64,000 bases of DNA from Aldrovandia affinis (taxonomy: Eukaryota; Chordata; Actinopteri; Notacanthiformes; Halosauridae). Made by a program: the position numbers and the translations under genes. The stretch spans positions 1,302,001 to 1,366,000 of the forward strand of contig JAINUG010000033.1 in the NCBI GenBank assembly GCA_029706075.1, in the 5' to 3' direction. A model generated the notes under the pieces. That model saw only the letters and a list, made by a program, of their open reading frames with translations. It was not told where the DNA came from and did not search any database. Shown here one piece after another: positions 1 through 19,310 of the stretch (its first letter is position 1; each line of letters opens with the position of its first letter).

Positions 1-73
1 TGGAGGTAGGAGGGAGCGGTTCCCCTAGTGGCCTGATATGCCAGCACCAATTATTTAAATTTGATACGTGCAG

Positions 74-1000
74 CTATAGGGAGCCAGTGCAGTGTGGTGA
101 GTAGTGGAGTGATGTGTGAATTTGGGTTGGTTGAAAACTAGGCGTGCGGCAGCATTCTGCACTAGTTGCAGTGGCTTGATGGCACAGGTCGGTAAGCCTG
201 GCAGCAAGGAATTTCAATAGTCCAGATGTGAGATCACCAAAGCCTGGACCAGGAGTTGTGTGGCCTCTTGGGTGTATCAGCAGGTCCGGGTGATTGCTGC
301 GATGTGCCCCGAGAAGCACAGCTGGTCATCCAAAGTCACTCCAAGGCTCCTGGTAGACTGGGATGGAGACACTATGGAGCTTCCCATGGTGATTGAGGCA
401 TCAATCATCAGGGAGCCCTTCACTAGGAGGTCTTCCCCAGGTTGAGCTTCAGGTGGTGGGTGGACATCCAAGCAGAGATGTCTGCCAGGCATGCAGAGAT
501 ATGCGCCAGGATCTGGGTTTCAGAAGCAGAGAAGGAGCGAAAGACTTGAGTGTCATCAGCATAACAGTGATATGAAAAACCATGAGTAGAGATAACAGAA
601 CCAAGTGACTTGGTATACAAGGAGAATAGGAGGGGGCCGAGCACTGAGCCCCTAGGACACCAGTTAAGAGGGTGTGGGGAGAGGAGAGGGATCCTCTCCA
701 GGCCACCTGGTAGGATCAGTCAACCAGGTATGATTCAAACCATGCAAATACAGATCCTGAGATTCCCATCTGATGAGAGCAGGATCTGGTGGTCAATGGT
801 GTCAAATGCAGACGATAGGTCGAGCAGGAGGAGGACGAATGTGAGTGATTGAGTCTTCGCCGAGTGGAGAGCCTCAGTGACCGAGATCAGAGCAGTTTCG
901 GTAGAGTGACCTGCCTTGAAGCCTGATTGGTTGGGATCAAGCAGGTCTTTCTATAGGAGATAGAGAGACAGTTGATTATATACAGCCCGTCTACAGTCTT
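74..1000 (-). pseudogene. Broken LINE reverse transcriptase
   Basis: Several overlapping minus-strand frames together cover the reverse-transcriptase core. HGFSYHCYADDTQVF is motif C with the YADD box. Further pieces match the thumb region of the 19.6-20.9 kb copy. At least two frame changes occur between about 420 and 710, and stops are present, so no functional enzyme is encoded. The upstream motif-A region near 780-900 is recognisable at DNA level by similarity to the second copy. Confidence 0.75.
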
Positions 1001-1665
1001 GGAGAGCAGAGAGACAGATCGGTAATTAGAGATGTCAGCAGGATTCAGAGAGGGTTTCTTGAGGAGGGGGTGACATGGGCCCTTTTGAGGGCAGAGGGGA
1101 CAGTACCAGAGGAAAGAGAGGAGTTGATTATATTGGAGACAAATAGGAGGATGTCCATAGACTAGAAGGACTAGAAGATGGGGAAGGGAATGGGATCAAG
1201 AGGGCAGGTGGTAGGATGGTGGGAGTGAATAAGTTGTGAGATGTCAGGGTCAGAGAGGGGTGAGAAGGAGGACAGGAAGGCGTGTGGTTTGGGTTGTGAG
1301 ATAGGTGAGGGAGGGGTAGGTGCGGGAGGGGTTGGGGAAAAGGAGTTACAAATGTCATTGACTTTCTTGTGAAAGAAGGATGCAAAGTCATCTTGCAGTT
1401 AGAAATGAGGGGGGTTGGGGAGGAGGAGGGGTGAGGAGAGAGTAAAATGTAGAGTAGAGGTTGCATGGGTTAGATGCAGAGGATTGATTGGTTTGATGGA
1501 GATAGGACAGAGTTAATCGAAGGAGGAGGATAGCAGAGTGGATGAGACTTCTTCAACAGGTAGTTGAGAGAAGGTATTAGTAGGGAGAAGAGATGATAGA
1601 ACAGTAGATGACAGGGGTGTGGGGGAGAGAGAGCAGAAGTTGTGATGGACAGAGACAGTGGGGGC

Positions 1666-1885
1666 CAGGGCTGGACTGGCTATGTAGTCTACCGGGCAGA
1701 TGCCCGGTGGGCCGGTCTAGTTTTGGGCCGGTAGGGCCGGTAGAATTATTTTATATAGCCTATTTATTTTTTCGCGTAGCACCCCCTTTTCGCGTAGCAC
1801 CCCCGTCGACAGAAAATGGGGCGCCACTGGATGGGCCGGTCTGAGCCAAATGGCAGGGCCTATTTTTTGTCCCAGTCCAGCCCTG
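1666..1885. mobile_element. hAT-type miniature element (MITE), 220 bp
   Basis: The ends are perfect 14-bp inverted repeats (CAGGGCTGGACTGG at 1666 and its reverse complement ending at 1885). Both sides carry an identical 8-bp direct repeat, GTGGGGGC, at 1658-1665 and 1886-1893. Eight-bp duplications with CAGGG-type ends are the hallmark of hAT transposons. There is no coding capacity, so it is non-autonomous. It sits inside the LINE and is younger than it. Confidence 0.9.
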
Positions 1886-1886
1886 G

Positions 1887-2184
1887 TGGGGGCAGGTGAA
1901 GAGGGTTTGGGTACAAAGGGGAGGGGGAAGGAAAAAAATTGAAAGCAATGGTCAGATCCATGAAGAGGAGATACTGTAAGGTTGGGTGAGGTGCAGTTCC
2001 TGGTGAAGACAAGGTCTAGTTGGTTGCCGGCCTTGTGAGTGGGTCGGGCTGCCATGGTGAAGTTGAAGGACTGGAGGAGGGGGAGAAAGCCGGAGGACTG
2101 AAGGGTGTCCAATTGTTGGTTCAAGTCACAGAGGAGTAGGACAGGAGTGCCATCTTCAGGGAAGGAGCTAATTAAGGCCTCCAT
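1887..2184 (-). pseudogene. LINE endonuclease fragment
   Basis: The minus-strand frame encodes PVLLLCDLNQQL (a worn GDFN-type box), then ARPTHKAGNQLDLVFT and LHGSDHCFQF (the SDH catalytic box), all typical of the APE-type endonuclease of L2/CR1 LINEs. The frame runs at its C-terminal side into the hAT-type insertion at 1666-1885, so the endonuclease-to-RT linker is interrupted. Confidence 0.75.
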
Positions 2185-3040
2185 CTTGTCTAGGAAGCTC
2201 CCCAGTGGACCTGGTGGATGATACAGAACAATAATGTGCAGTTTACATGGGGCAGTGACAGTGACAGCATAATATTCAAAGAAGGAAGGTGAGAAATTAG
2301 GAAGGGGAACAATACCAAATCTCCACAGGGGGAGATTAGTATGCCTGTCCCTCCACCTCTACCTGTGGGTCATGGAGTGTGAGAGAAGGTGTAGACAGTG
2401 GAGAGAGCAGCTGGGGTGGCCGTGTTCTGAGGGGTGATCCACGTCTTGGTGAGCGCCAAGAACCAGGGAGAGTAGGGAGGCCTGGGCTGAGATTAAGTCA
2501 GCCTTCCGGACAGCGGACTGGCAGTTCCACAGCCCACCTGCTGCCACAAAGTCTACACCAGTGGATCTAGGTGGGTGGATCAGATTGGAGATGTTGCGGC
2601 TGTGAGTTGCAACCCTCCTTTTAGGGAATCTAGGAGAGGAGACAGGGACAGGGATAGGGAGATTGCACATGGTGTCAAATGATGGTACTTACCATGCAGC
2701 ATAGACCACCTAGCTGACCTCCCTCAGTGGACTCCTCCTGCAGGTAGATTCCCACGTCTTTGTACACTGAGTCTTCGTACGGTGAGTCATGGAAGGTGAG
2801 GCTATCGCTTTGCCAGAACTGGAGGATACACAAGGATAATTATGTAGCACTGACTATCAGGTGCAGACAATACTCCAAAACCACTTATTTCAAGGTACCG
2901 CCCACTACTCCGGAAGCACGCAACTAATGCAGCACAAAAACGACTAATGAGATCGCCTATTTAACAACAGGGGTGAATAAGTTGTGTGAATATTATTTAG
3001 ATCACTATGTCACAAGGTACATTTATTTGTTTTATTGTAG

Positions 3041-11448
<8,408 letters not shown>

Positions 11449-11578
11449 TGCCGTGAGGACTGCTGCAGAGGTGAGTTTGAATCCTTGGAGGACCGGGGGG
11501 GGTTGTTTCCTTGAAAATAATGGAGGAACATTTTTATCAACATATAGTGGTTCTGTGTGTTACATACATAATCATATA

Positions 11579-12168
11579 CAGATAAATGTAACTGCCAAAA
11601 TAAAGGTAACTCCATCATAAAGATTATCACCATCTCACAATCTTCAATAAGTATTCAATTGGGTTGACTGAGACAGTCATGGCATAAGGTTTAAATAGTT
11701 TTCATGCTCATCAAACCATTCATTGACCACTCATGCCCTGTGGATGGAGGCATTGTCCATCTGGAAGAGACCACTCCCATCAGGATAGAAATGCTCCACC
11801 ATAGGATGAAGGTGATCACTTAGAATGGCTTTGCATTTATTGCCATTTACCTTGCCTTCTAAGGGGTTGAGTGGACCTAAATGCACACCCCACCATAACA
11901 GTCTCACTAGAACCCTTCACTGTGGAAAACAAGCACTCAGGCCTTCTTGTGGCATGTGCCACACGTGCACTCATCCACTTGTTGAGAACACGGTGAAGGA
12001 AGGATGACTCATTTGCCCATTAAGAAATAATGGGCAGATGCTCAGCATTTTATACATGACCCTAAGCATGATGGGATTGCCTAATTAACCTGTGTGGAAG
12101 CACCTGCTTTCAATATACTTTGTGTCCCTCATTTACTCAAGTGTATCCTTTATTTTTGTAGTTACCTG
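11579..12168 (-). mobile_element. Internally deleted Tc1-like element, copy 1
   Basis: Terminal sequences CAGATAAATGTAACTGCC (left) and GGCTGTTACCTG-like (right, GTAGTTACCTG) are inverted copies flanked by TA. The interior contains the minus-strand block 'CAAACCATTCATTGACCACTC ... GATAGAAATG' shared with 15081-15462 and 43269-43807. Only eroded transposase remnants are present. Confidence 0.75.
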
Positions 12169-12960
12169 TAGTTTATGAACTTTTCATTTTTAGATTTAAT
12201 TTTTTTAAACACAATTTGTTTATTTATTAGTCAAGTACTGTAGCAAGCTTTACCTAGCAAATATTGGGGGTTGGCAGGATGCAAGCTTATGTCAAAGACT
12301 TTGTTGTCTGCGTTCCTTAGTTTATGTGCCTGTCCATCTGTGTTTTAGCAGTTTCTCCATGCTTTTCTCAGATAACGGAGGCCTCATCATACATGCGTCC
12401 TACACAGGATTGTGTGCTCATACTGTTTTTTTCTCTCTTTCTTTCTACAGACAGTATGGCGGAGTGGGGATATTGTCCACGACTGCAGCTTTTTTTCCGT
12501 CTTGTGATGAACCAAGCCTTGTTTCAGCTCATGTGTTTGTAGCCAAGGTTGCTCTTGACTGGATTGCAGTCAGATGGATGCGCGTAGGGAGGTTTGACTT
12601 GTTTTCTTGGAGAACCCCCCCCCCCCATCTGAAGTTCCACTATATGCTGCAATGGCCGGACCCTGCGTCGACACGCCACAGGAACCCTTTTTACTTTGGT
12701 GGAACCTGACCAGCCTGACCCCCCTCAAACAAACCCATCTCAGATATCAAGCAAACCAAAGATGGGAAGAACCTTATCTCTGCCATGCAGGGGAGCGCTA
12801 TACCACCTGAACACACATCTCAAGACACTAATGCAGGAATGGTACAACCATAAAGGGCAAATGGCTTTCTCCTCCAACCATACCCCACATTCTTGTTCGA
12901 ATGGCTGACTGTAGATGTCCCTTATATACCACTTTCCCTCTTTCTCTCTCTAGCGCTCTC

Positions 12961-13076
12961 TCACACACAAACACACACACACACACACACACACTCCCAA
13001 ACACATATGTACCCACACACGCACACCCCCCACACACACAAACCCCCACACACACACACAGACACACACACACAGG
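12961..13076. repeat. (CA)n microsatellite, imperfect
   Basis: About 115 bases of CA repeats with interruptions such as AAAC, CTCCC and CCCC. Purely seen in sequence. Confidence 0.95.
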
Positions 13077-14445
13077 AATAAGATGATTTCACTCAGGACC
13101 TGTGAGCAAGATTGACTCATTGTTCTGTTACAGAACACAGGACCCCAGAGGAGGTGGGACAGTTCTTGCACTCCCTGTAAACAGATCCAGTGAGACAGAG
13201 AAAGAGGGAGAAGGAGAAAGGGAACGGAAGCGAGAGAGAGCGACTGACAGGATCAGCTCCACCATTCCCTCACTTACCCCTCCAACCGAATCCAACGTCT
13301 TTATTTTTAAAAGAGAATTAACAGACTGAAGGCATTTACTGCTAGTGTTCTTTTTTAAACAGTCCCTGTATATCAAACACCAATATTTCTCCATAAGAAA
13401 TCAACCTGGTCTAAATTGCTGTATAATATACACTTGTTGATATGTATATGACTGTGTCTGGTTATTCCCTGTAGCCTCTTACCTTTTTTCTGTGAACACT
13501 TCTCCTGCATTGCAGCTTGAGCAGTAGGATCACTCGGCAATTTTATAACTCCAACTTACTTTGAATTGCTCTGTTATATTTATTGTGGTGACAGCTGCAA
13601 ATTAACGTTTTTTCTGAATTGTATATAAATCTCAAATTGGAAGATTATCCTCCTTCCCCCTGCCCTTCACCTTTCTTTTTTCTTTTACATTTGAAGGTGA
13701 ACAATTGTCCTACCAGCAGGAATCATACAGATGGATTTATACTTGTGAATAGCTCATACTCCCTTCAAAAGCTGCTCTCTGCTTGTAGATAGGTATTGGC
13801 TTTCTTTACCTACATCAGCTGTAGGTGACTGTCATTTCATTGAAATGAGCAGAAATGCCCCTGTAGCACTGAAGTGGTATTTATTCTTTTGTGTGGCACT
13901 TTGAATACCACATACCTTGTCACCACAAGCATGGAGATGTGTAATGCGACCGGCTTGTCTTACCCCTAGCTGAAACTAGAGAAAGTTGAGGTAACTGATA
14001 CCTGGCCTGCCCTTTCACCTCAGCTGAAGATTTGCTTTGCAATATTAATAAGCTTCCCCATACATAAACTTATGCGCTTACGTTTCCTGTTCTGCCTCAT
14101 TCATTTATTCCTGAGACTAACAGGTCGACATCATGTCCTCTCATCTCATGCCCTTCTACTGTGTGAAAGGGGAGCGGCTGACATTCCCCTGGCCTGTTTT
14201 TTGACTGAGCAAACTTAATACGCTAGCAACTGCCTTAAATGCGCTATCTCTCACATGGTTAATTTACTCCATTTTCTCTTGGGCATGATGTACACTAAGA
14301 GTCCAAATGTTTTACATCTGGGACATGATTCCTTCACTGATATGATTGTTTTATCCATCTTTAACCTCCGTCTTCCAACAGGAGCTTACTTTAAACCCGT
14401 CCTCTTCTTTGTAGTATATACAGCAACAACAAAAAAAAGGTTTGA

Positions 14446-14451
14446 AATAAA
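14446..14451 (+). terminator. Poly(A) signal candidate, jakmip2
   Basis: AATAAA in gtttgaaataaaagttgatgg, followed within 30 bases by T-rich sequence (ccgtttttggctttcttttc), a usual downstream element. Best-formed signal after the jakmip2 stop codon. Confidence 0.45.
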
Positions 14452-14470
14452 AGTTGATGGCCTTCCGTTT

Positions 14471-17400
14471 TTGGCTTTCTTTTCTTGTGTTTAAATTCTT
14501 GGTGGAAAGTGGAGATGGAAGAGGAGAGTTATTGAGAACGACTCCACCTGTATACTGTATGTCCTCATCCACCTGGAGTGTCAGCTGGGTGTTTTCTCAA
14601 GAAGGAAAAAAAAAAGGTGGATTCTCTGTCAAGCTAATGCTGTAAACAGAAGGTTTGAATTCTTCAAAGTAATTAACCTCCAGGAAACATCCAGCTATTA
14701 AAGATGGGTGTTGTGAGAAACAAATGTGACGTAATATTTATAATGCAGAGTGAAGTACCAGGTACCCTGCATCTTTTCTGTGTGATGTGTTCTAAAGGAA
14801 GAACAAGAGCCTAATGTTTTTCCCCCTCTTTGAAATACATTTATATCTCTTTGAAAGACATTTCATGTAGCGAATAGTATTCAGGTAAAATAATAAAGCA
14901 TAGTTGCTTATCTTATCGCTGCTACCTGAAATTGACAGGACGTTTGCATACAACACAGTACGGGTTTGGTTAAATCATGTTGTTGGCAGACACTTTAAAA
15001 ACTGAGGACAACATATTCAGAGGAGGGGGATAAGAAGAATGTACCATCCTAGTTGTCAGACACATTTTTATATGGGATATAAAGGTAACTGTCAAATTCA
15101 AGGAAACACCAGCATAAAGTGTCTTGGGTGTTTTGCCACCACAAGCCACCAGAACAGCTTCGCTGCACCTAAGGAATAGATTCTACAAGTGACTGGAATG
15201 CTGTTGGAAGGATGCTACACTGTTCTTCCATGAGAAGTTCCATCATGTGATGTTTTGTTGTTGATGGTGGTGGAAAATGCTGTCTGAAGCACCACTCCAT
15301 AATCTCCCTAAGTGTTCAATTGGGTTGAGATTTGGTGACTGAGATGGCCATGGCATATGGTTTACAATACATGCTCATCAAACCATTCAGTGACCACTCC
15401 TGCCCTGTGGATGGAGCAAACCCCTCACATCAGGATAGAAATGCATCACCTTAGGATGATGGATGGATGGATGCAATTTTATCTTGTTTGGCATATGCCG
15501 TCATGATTGCCGACACTTCCCCTTGGCATATTAAATTATTTCGCCGTTTCTGTGACTGACGCACCTGCAATCCGGGCACCAACTATTTGACCTCTTTCAA
15601 GATCTGTTCGATCTCTCATGTTGCTTTAGAATCTCGCATATTAAACATCTTTTATAGCGGAAATATATTGGTAGTATTGACATTAATATGAAACGTGTAG
15701 AATGTTTTTAAGTACGATTTAGTTACTTAAAAATACGAGCCCTTTTTCATTTGGGGTTTCCATTATTTTGTCTGCCCCCTGCATCTGCCACAGGAAGCGG
15801 CATTGTATTTCAGTTCATATCACAATGTTTGCAACAAAATAATCGCATTTACATAAAAACAACTCTGATCAGCTAGGCATCATAAAAACGTTATCGTTGT
15901 CTACGAGTATTCACACAGGAGAAAGGAAGGCTATAGTTCTGAACAACAAGGCAATTAGTATTTTAAATGTTGTAGATTACTTGATAACGTGTTTTGATTA
16001 CAAAAGATTTTGTTGCAAACATTGTGAGTGTTGCTTGATGCACCAGCTCCACTACGATTATTACAAAGAAATGATACCAGAGGCATTACATAATGCATAT
16101 TCTGGACGTTGTGTGGGCTGTGATTCTCTGGGGAAATAAGTAGGCTAATTGCGGCCGTAAAGGCAAAGATGACGGGAGGAGAGGGGAGTAGTGGCGCTAG
16201 GCTACCCAAACCAGAGCGCCTTGCAGGGCAGGCCTTCGTTTCATTAGGGCTGTAATTCGATTTCTGCGGCAGCAGCGCGGTGGCTCTCTCATCACAGGCG
16301 GAAGCAGGTGGTACGAAACACGCAGCACAGTGAATTGACTCTATTATTTATTCATCTGATCCTCCGCCGTGACGTGTCACTAGATCAGTCGTCGTAAAAA
16401 CACTCAATACGGCTCTATCCTATTTCCAGGTCTAGGATTCCACAAAGGACAGACACTTTCAATGGCAGGTCTGTATATGATAAGTAGCCTTTTTGTCAGT
16501 TCCTAGAACTAGGAAGCCTCAATGCCTTCCTTTCTCCTATGTGAATACTTGTGGTGTTCAGACAGCTTGTTACTTTTTGTATTAAATTTGCTGCCACTGT
16601 GGTGAATGTACTTGAGGTACTGTACTATGTTGAAGCTGCCATGATTCAATTTACATGACCCGACCTATGGCATTCTTAAATGCATTTGGCGGTGTATTAG
16701 CAACTTCAGAATGAGCACTTACAGTCCCATAACTGAAGCGTGAGGCCCTTTTGTCTTAAAAGAGGCACTCATCACCATGATGCGCATCCATATTTAATGA
16801 TATGTCTGACAGACTCTTCCTATTCACTGATTTGGCTCCACATCGTACACTAAAAGAGGCTCATAAAGTAGAGAATAGAATGCTGACTCTTCAAACACGG
16901 TTTTATTATCTGTTAACAATTCTCCAGTCTTCATTCTTTCTGTTAATTGAAATGTATACAGTCAAAAGGTTATAGTTGTAAGAATTAATTAGAATGTATT
17001 TGACTTGTCTCTTTGTTTGGAGGCAAGACTTTGAAGAAGTGGTATAGGTAACTCGCTGCTACAAAGTTGGAAATATATGTGTCAATGTGTCATCTAAGCT
17101 ATTGGAAGACTACCTTATTACAGTCCTGTAATGTAATGGGCATAGAAAGAATAAAAAACATTTTTGTCTTAAAGTTGGTGAATACATTTATCTGTGTATA
17201 TTGTTTGCCAAGCAATATCCTGCTTAAAGTTTAAAAAAAGCTAAGAAATAAATGAGGCTACCAGGAAGCAGAATGTGATTAGTCAAACTTCCCCCACTCA
17301 AAACTTCAAAACTGTAAAAGTGTTTGCAAGGCTTTACTGATAGATATCAGTGATCTTTTTGGAAATCAAATGAAACTATTATAGCCACATATAAACCTAA

Positions 17401-17530
17401 AGCAGTATTAGGGAATTCCATTCCAGATTAATTAACCTGTAAGTGGCAAAGTTCTATAAAGGTTACATCTAGGTCACATTTTGGGTAACTACGTATAGAC
17501 TCTCTCAAATCCCCCCCCACACACACAGCT
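14471..17530. other. Intergenic sequence with one Tc1 fragment
   Basis: Contains the truncated Tc1 derivative at 15081-15462. The rest, including a slightly GC-richer patch near 16150-16400, shows no exon chain, RNA gene or transposon end that I can support. Confidence 0.6.
15081..15462 (-). mobile_element. Tc1-like derivative, truncated copy 2
   Basis: The left end AAGGTAACTGTCAAATTCAAGGAAACACC and the following CCACCAGAACAGCTTCGCTGCAC block match copy 3 at 43269. The sequence breaks off in a short GGAT/ATGG run near 15462, so the right end is missing. Confidence 0.7.
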
Positions 17531-17763
17531 AACTAACAAAAATATAGACTACTAGCACCCAGCTGTCAAACCAGTGGAGACCACATAAACAAGGACAAGA
17601 TAATGCATAGCTATTTGTCGCTAATGTTAGCTAGCTAGCTAATCTCACCATATCTATCAGTATATAGATAGCTGGCTAACGTTCACAAATAGTGAGCTAG
17701 CTAGCTAACCTTTTAGTAATCTAATCAACTAACTAATGAAAAGACAAACCACTAGCACCCAGC
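17531..17763. repeat. Direct repeat at exactly 200-bp spacing enclosing an inverted repeat
   Basis: The 33-base segments at 17531-17563 and 17731-17763 are similar and share an identical ACTAGCACCCAGC at the same offset. Between them a perfect 15-bp inverted repeat (GTTAGCTAGCTAGCT at 17626-17640 and its complement at 17695-17709) could form a hairpin. Origin unknown. Confidence 0.6.
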
Positions 17764-17819
17764 GTGAGCTGTTAAGTTCAGCTACACACCACACCAACAC
17801 TACACACCTACGTACACGT

Positions 17820-18171
17820 GCTGTCTCCAGCTTTTCCAAGACAAAGCATTCTCCACCACCTTCCCACTGACTTTGAAACCAAGTCCCGAGTCATCTCAAA
17901 GAAGCCCAATCAGTTGAAACCTTTAAATCCAATCTCAAAAGTAACCTGTCCACACTTGCATACTCATAATGCCCCCCTACCCTAATTTGTTATTATTTTT
18001 ATTTTTTATTTCACTTTATTCTTTTTTTTCCCTACCTACCCACCAACCCTACTATGCTGGTCTGTTTATTATTTATGTCACTGTCATGTGCTTTGGTTGC
18101 TGTGCATAGCTTTGAGAACTGTATGATAGGCACTATATAAATAAAAGTTATTATTATTATTGTTATTATGA
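17820..18171 (+). mobile_element. 3' end of an L2/CR1-type LINE
   Basis: The plus strand resembles the last codons of a LINE RT ORF (a VETFKSNLK-like stretch near 17918), then a 3' tail ending CTATATAAATAAAAGTTATTATTATTATT. Fish L2-group LINEs end in this ATAAATAAA plus (TTA)n pattern. 5' truncated. Confidence 0.65.
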
Positions 18172-18221
18172 TATTGGGGTATGTGCTGTAGATACATTTT
18201 CCACTTACTATTTACAGTTGG

Positions 18222-18586
18222 AGGCGGCACGGTGGTGCAGTGGATAGCACTGTCGCCTCACAGCAAGAAGGTCTCGGGTTCGAATCCAGGCCGGGGGCCT
18301 TTCTGTGCGGAGTTTGCATGTTCTCCCCGTGTCCGCGTGGGTTTCCTCCGGGTACTCCGGTTTCTTCCCACAGTCCAAAGACATGCACGTTAGGCTAATT
18401 GGAGAGTCTAAATTGCCCGTAGGTATGAGTGTGTGAGTGAATGGTGTGTGTGCCCTGCGATGGATTGGCGACCTGTCCAGGGTGTATTCCTGCCTCTCGC
18501 CCGGAACGCATGCTGGGATAGGCTCCAGCCCCCCGCGACCCTGACCAGGAATAAGCGGCTTAGACAATGGATGGATGGATGGATGG
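18222..18586 (+). repeat. tRNA-derived SINE with (ATGG)n tail and perfect 12-bp target duplication
   Basis: The head GGCGGCACGGTGGTGCAGTGG carries an A-box-like sequence, with a B box GGTTCGAATCC at 18277-18287. The body contains TTGCATGTTCTCCCCGTGTC and the GGGATAGGCTCCAGC motif, ending in (ATGG)n. ATTTACAGTTGG is duplicated exactly at 18210-18221 and 18587-18598. The tail type suggests mobilisation by an RTE-like LINE, which is inference from known partner tails. Confidence 0.88.
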
Positions 18587-19310
18587 ATTTACAGTTGGGT
18601 TCCCCATTTGATTCTTTGATGTTTTTTACATAACATAAAATGACAAATGTAATACATTTGGGACCCCTCCTATCAACCCGTGCTAGGGTTATTTCCATTA
18701 CACTGTAAAATGTGTTGGCCAGAGCTCTTTTCTAGATTATTTTTAAAATGTTGTTATGGTTAATACAGTTCTCCTCTTTCATAGTGAACAGATTAGTTCC
18801 CCTCATGGGCTAATTATAGGGAATTTCTATACTGTCTTGCTAAGAATTTCTAGATTCCTTTAGATAAGAATTGTAATAATCTGTTTGGTTACAGATACAA
18901 TTAAACCCTTTTTAGTTAGTGTCAGTGTGCCATGAGAGGAAGGAGAGGGGGCAACACGTTTGTTTTGATTGAGAGGCCTTAACTTTTAGGAATGTGTGGT
19001 CTCCACTCTTGTAGCAGCAGATTTGTGTTTATCCCTAGCCTTGTCCCCATAGCAACAACACTTTTGAAACACATCAGATCTGCATTGCCTGCTTATGGCA
19101 ATCAAGGAAAATGTAACAAATTTGCCCATGGAAAATACATATTTATGATTAATTGCCAAGATCTTTATTGAGGCAATTAAGTTTGAGGTGTTGTCAGCAA
19201 GCAGAGTTTGTTTAATATATACAGTATATACACTACCGGTCAAAAGTTTTAGAACACCCCCATTTTCCAGTTTTTACTGAAATTTAATCAGTTCAAGTCC
19301 AGTGAATAAC

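Larger units (their letters stand above)
1..2960 (-). mobile_element. Degenerate L2/CR1-group LINE, enters window from the left
   Basis: Minus-strand relic of a non-LTR retrotransposon. The part near 60-1000 encodes reverse-transcriptase pieces (the YADDTQVF catalytic box and an SAWMSTHHLKLNLGK stretch) closely like the intact copy at 19624-20871. The part at 1887-2184 encodes an apurinic-type endonuclease piece. Reading frames shift repeatedly, so the copy is dead. About 1100-1660 looks like linker sequence between the two domains. The 3' end lies off the window. The right edge near 2960 is estimated from where LINE-like coding stops, about 80 bases before the first jakmip2 exon. L2 is my family assignment from the reverse-transcriptase motifs; a related CR1-group clade is possible. 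Confidence 0.8.
11449..14470 (+). other. Probable jakmip2 3' untranslated region
   Basis: Follows the stop codon directly. A strong donor at 11471 (cagag/gtgagt) and an acceptor at 12450 (ttctctctttctttctacag) suggest a 3' UTR intron, 11471-12450, that contains the Tc1 derivative at 11579-12168. From 12451 the sequence is unique and moderately GC-rich, includes the CA tract, and reaches a poly(A) signal at 14446. The extent is inference; transcript data are absent. Confidence 0.45.

Noticed and set aside
1128-1466. 112-codon Pro/Ser-rich minus-strand frame
   Set aside because: Lies in the LINE linker region, low complexity from a purine-rich strand; no domain.
2379-2670. Open frames of 63-103 codons on both strands
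   Set aside because: Inside the decayed LINE; no independent gene signal.
12961-13076. Regular repeat spacing considered as a CRISPR-like array
   Set aside because: Simple dinucleotide repeat in a vertebrate genome; no repeat-spacer structure.
12828-13171. Cys/Val-rich or Thr/His-rich open frames
   Set aside because: Translation of the CA microsatellite.
18277-18287. B-box sequences that could mark true tRNA genes (also 27696 and 49732)
   Set aside because: The surrounding sequence does not fold into a tRNA cloverleaf with paired acceptor arms; these are SINE heads.
18208-18698. Open frames of up to 119 codons on the minus strand
   Set aside because: They lie within the SINE at 18222-18586, which is non-coding.
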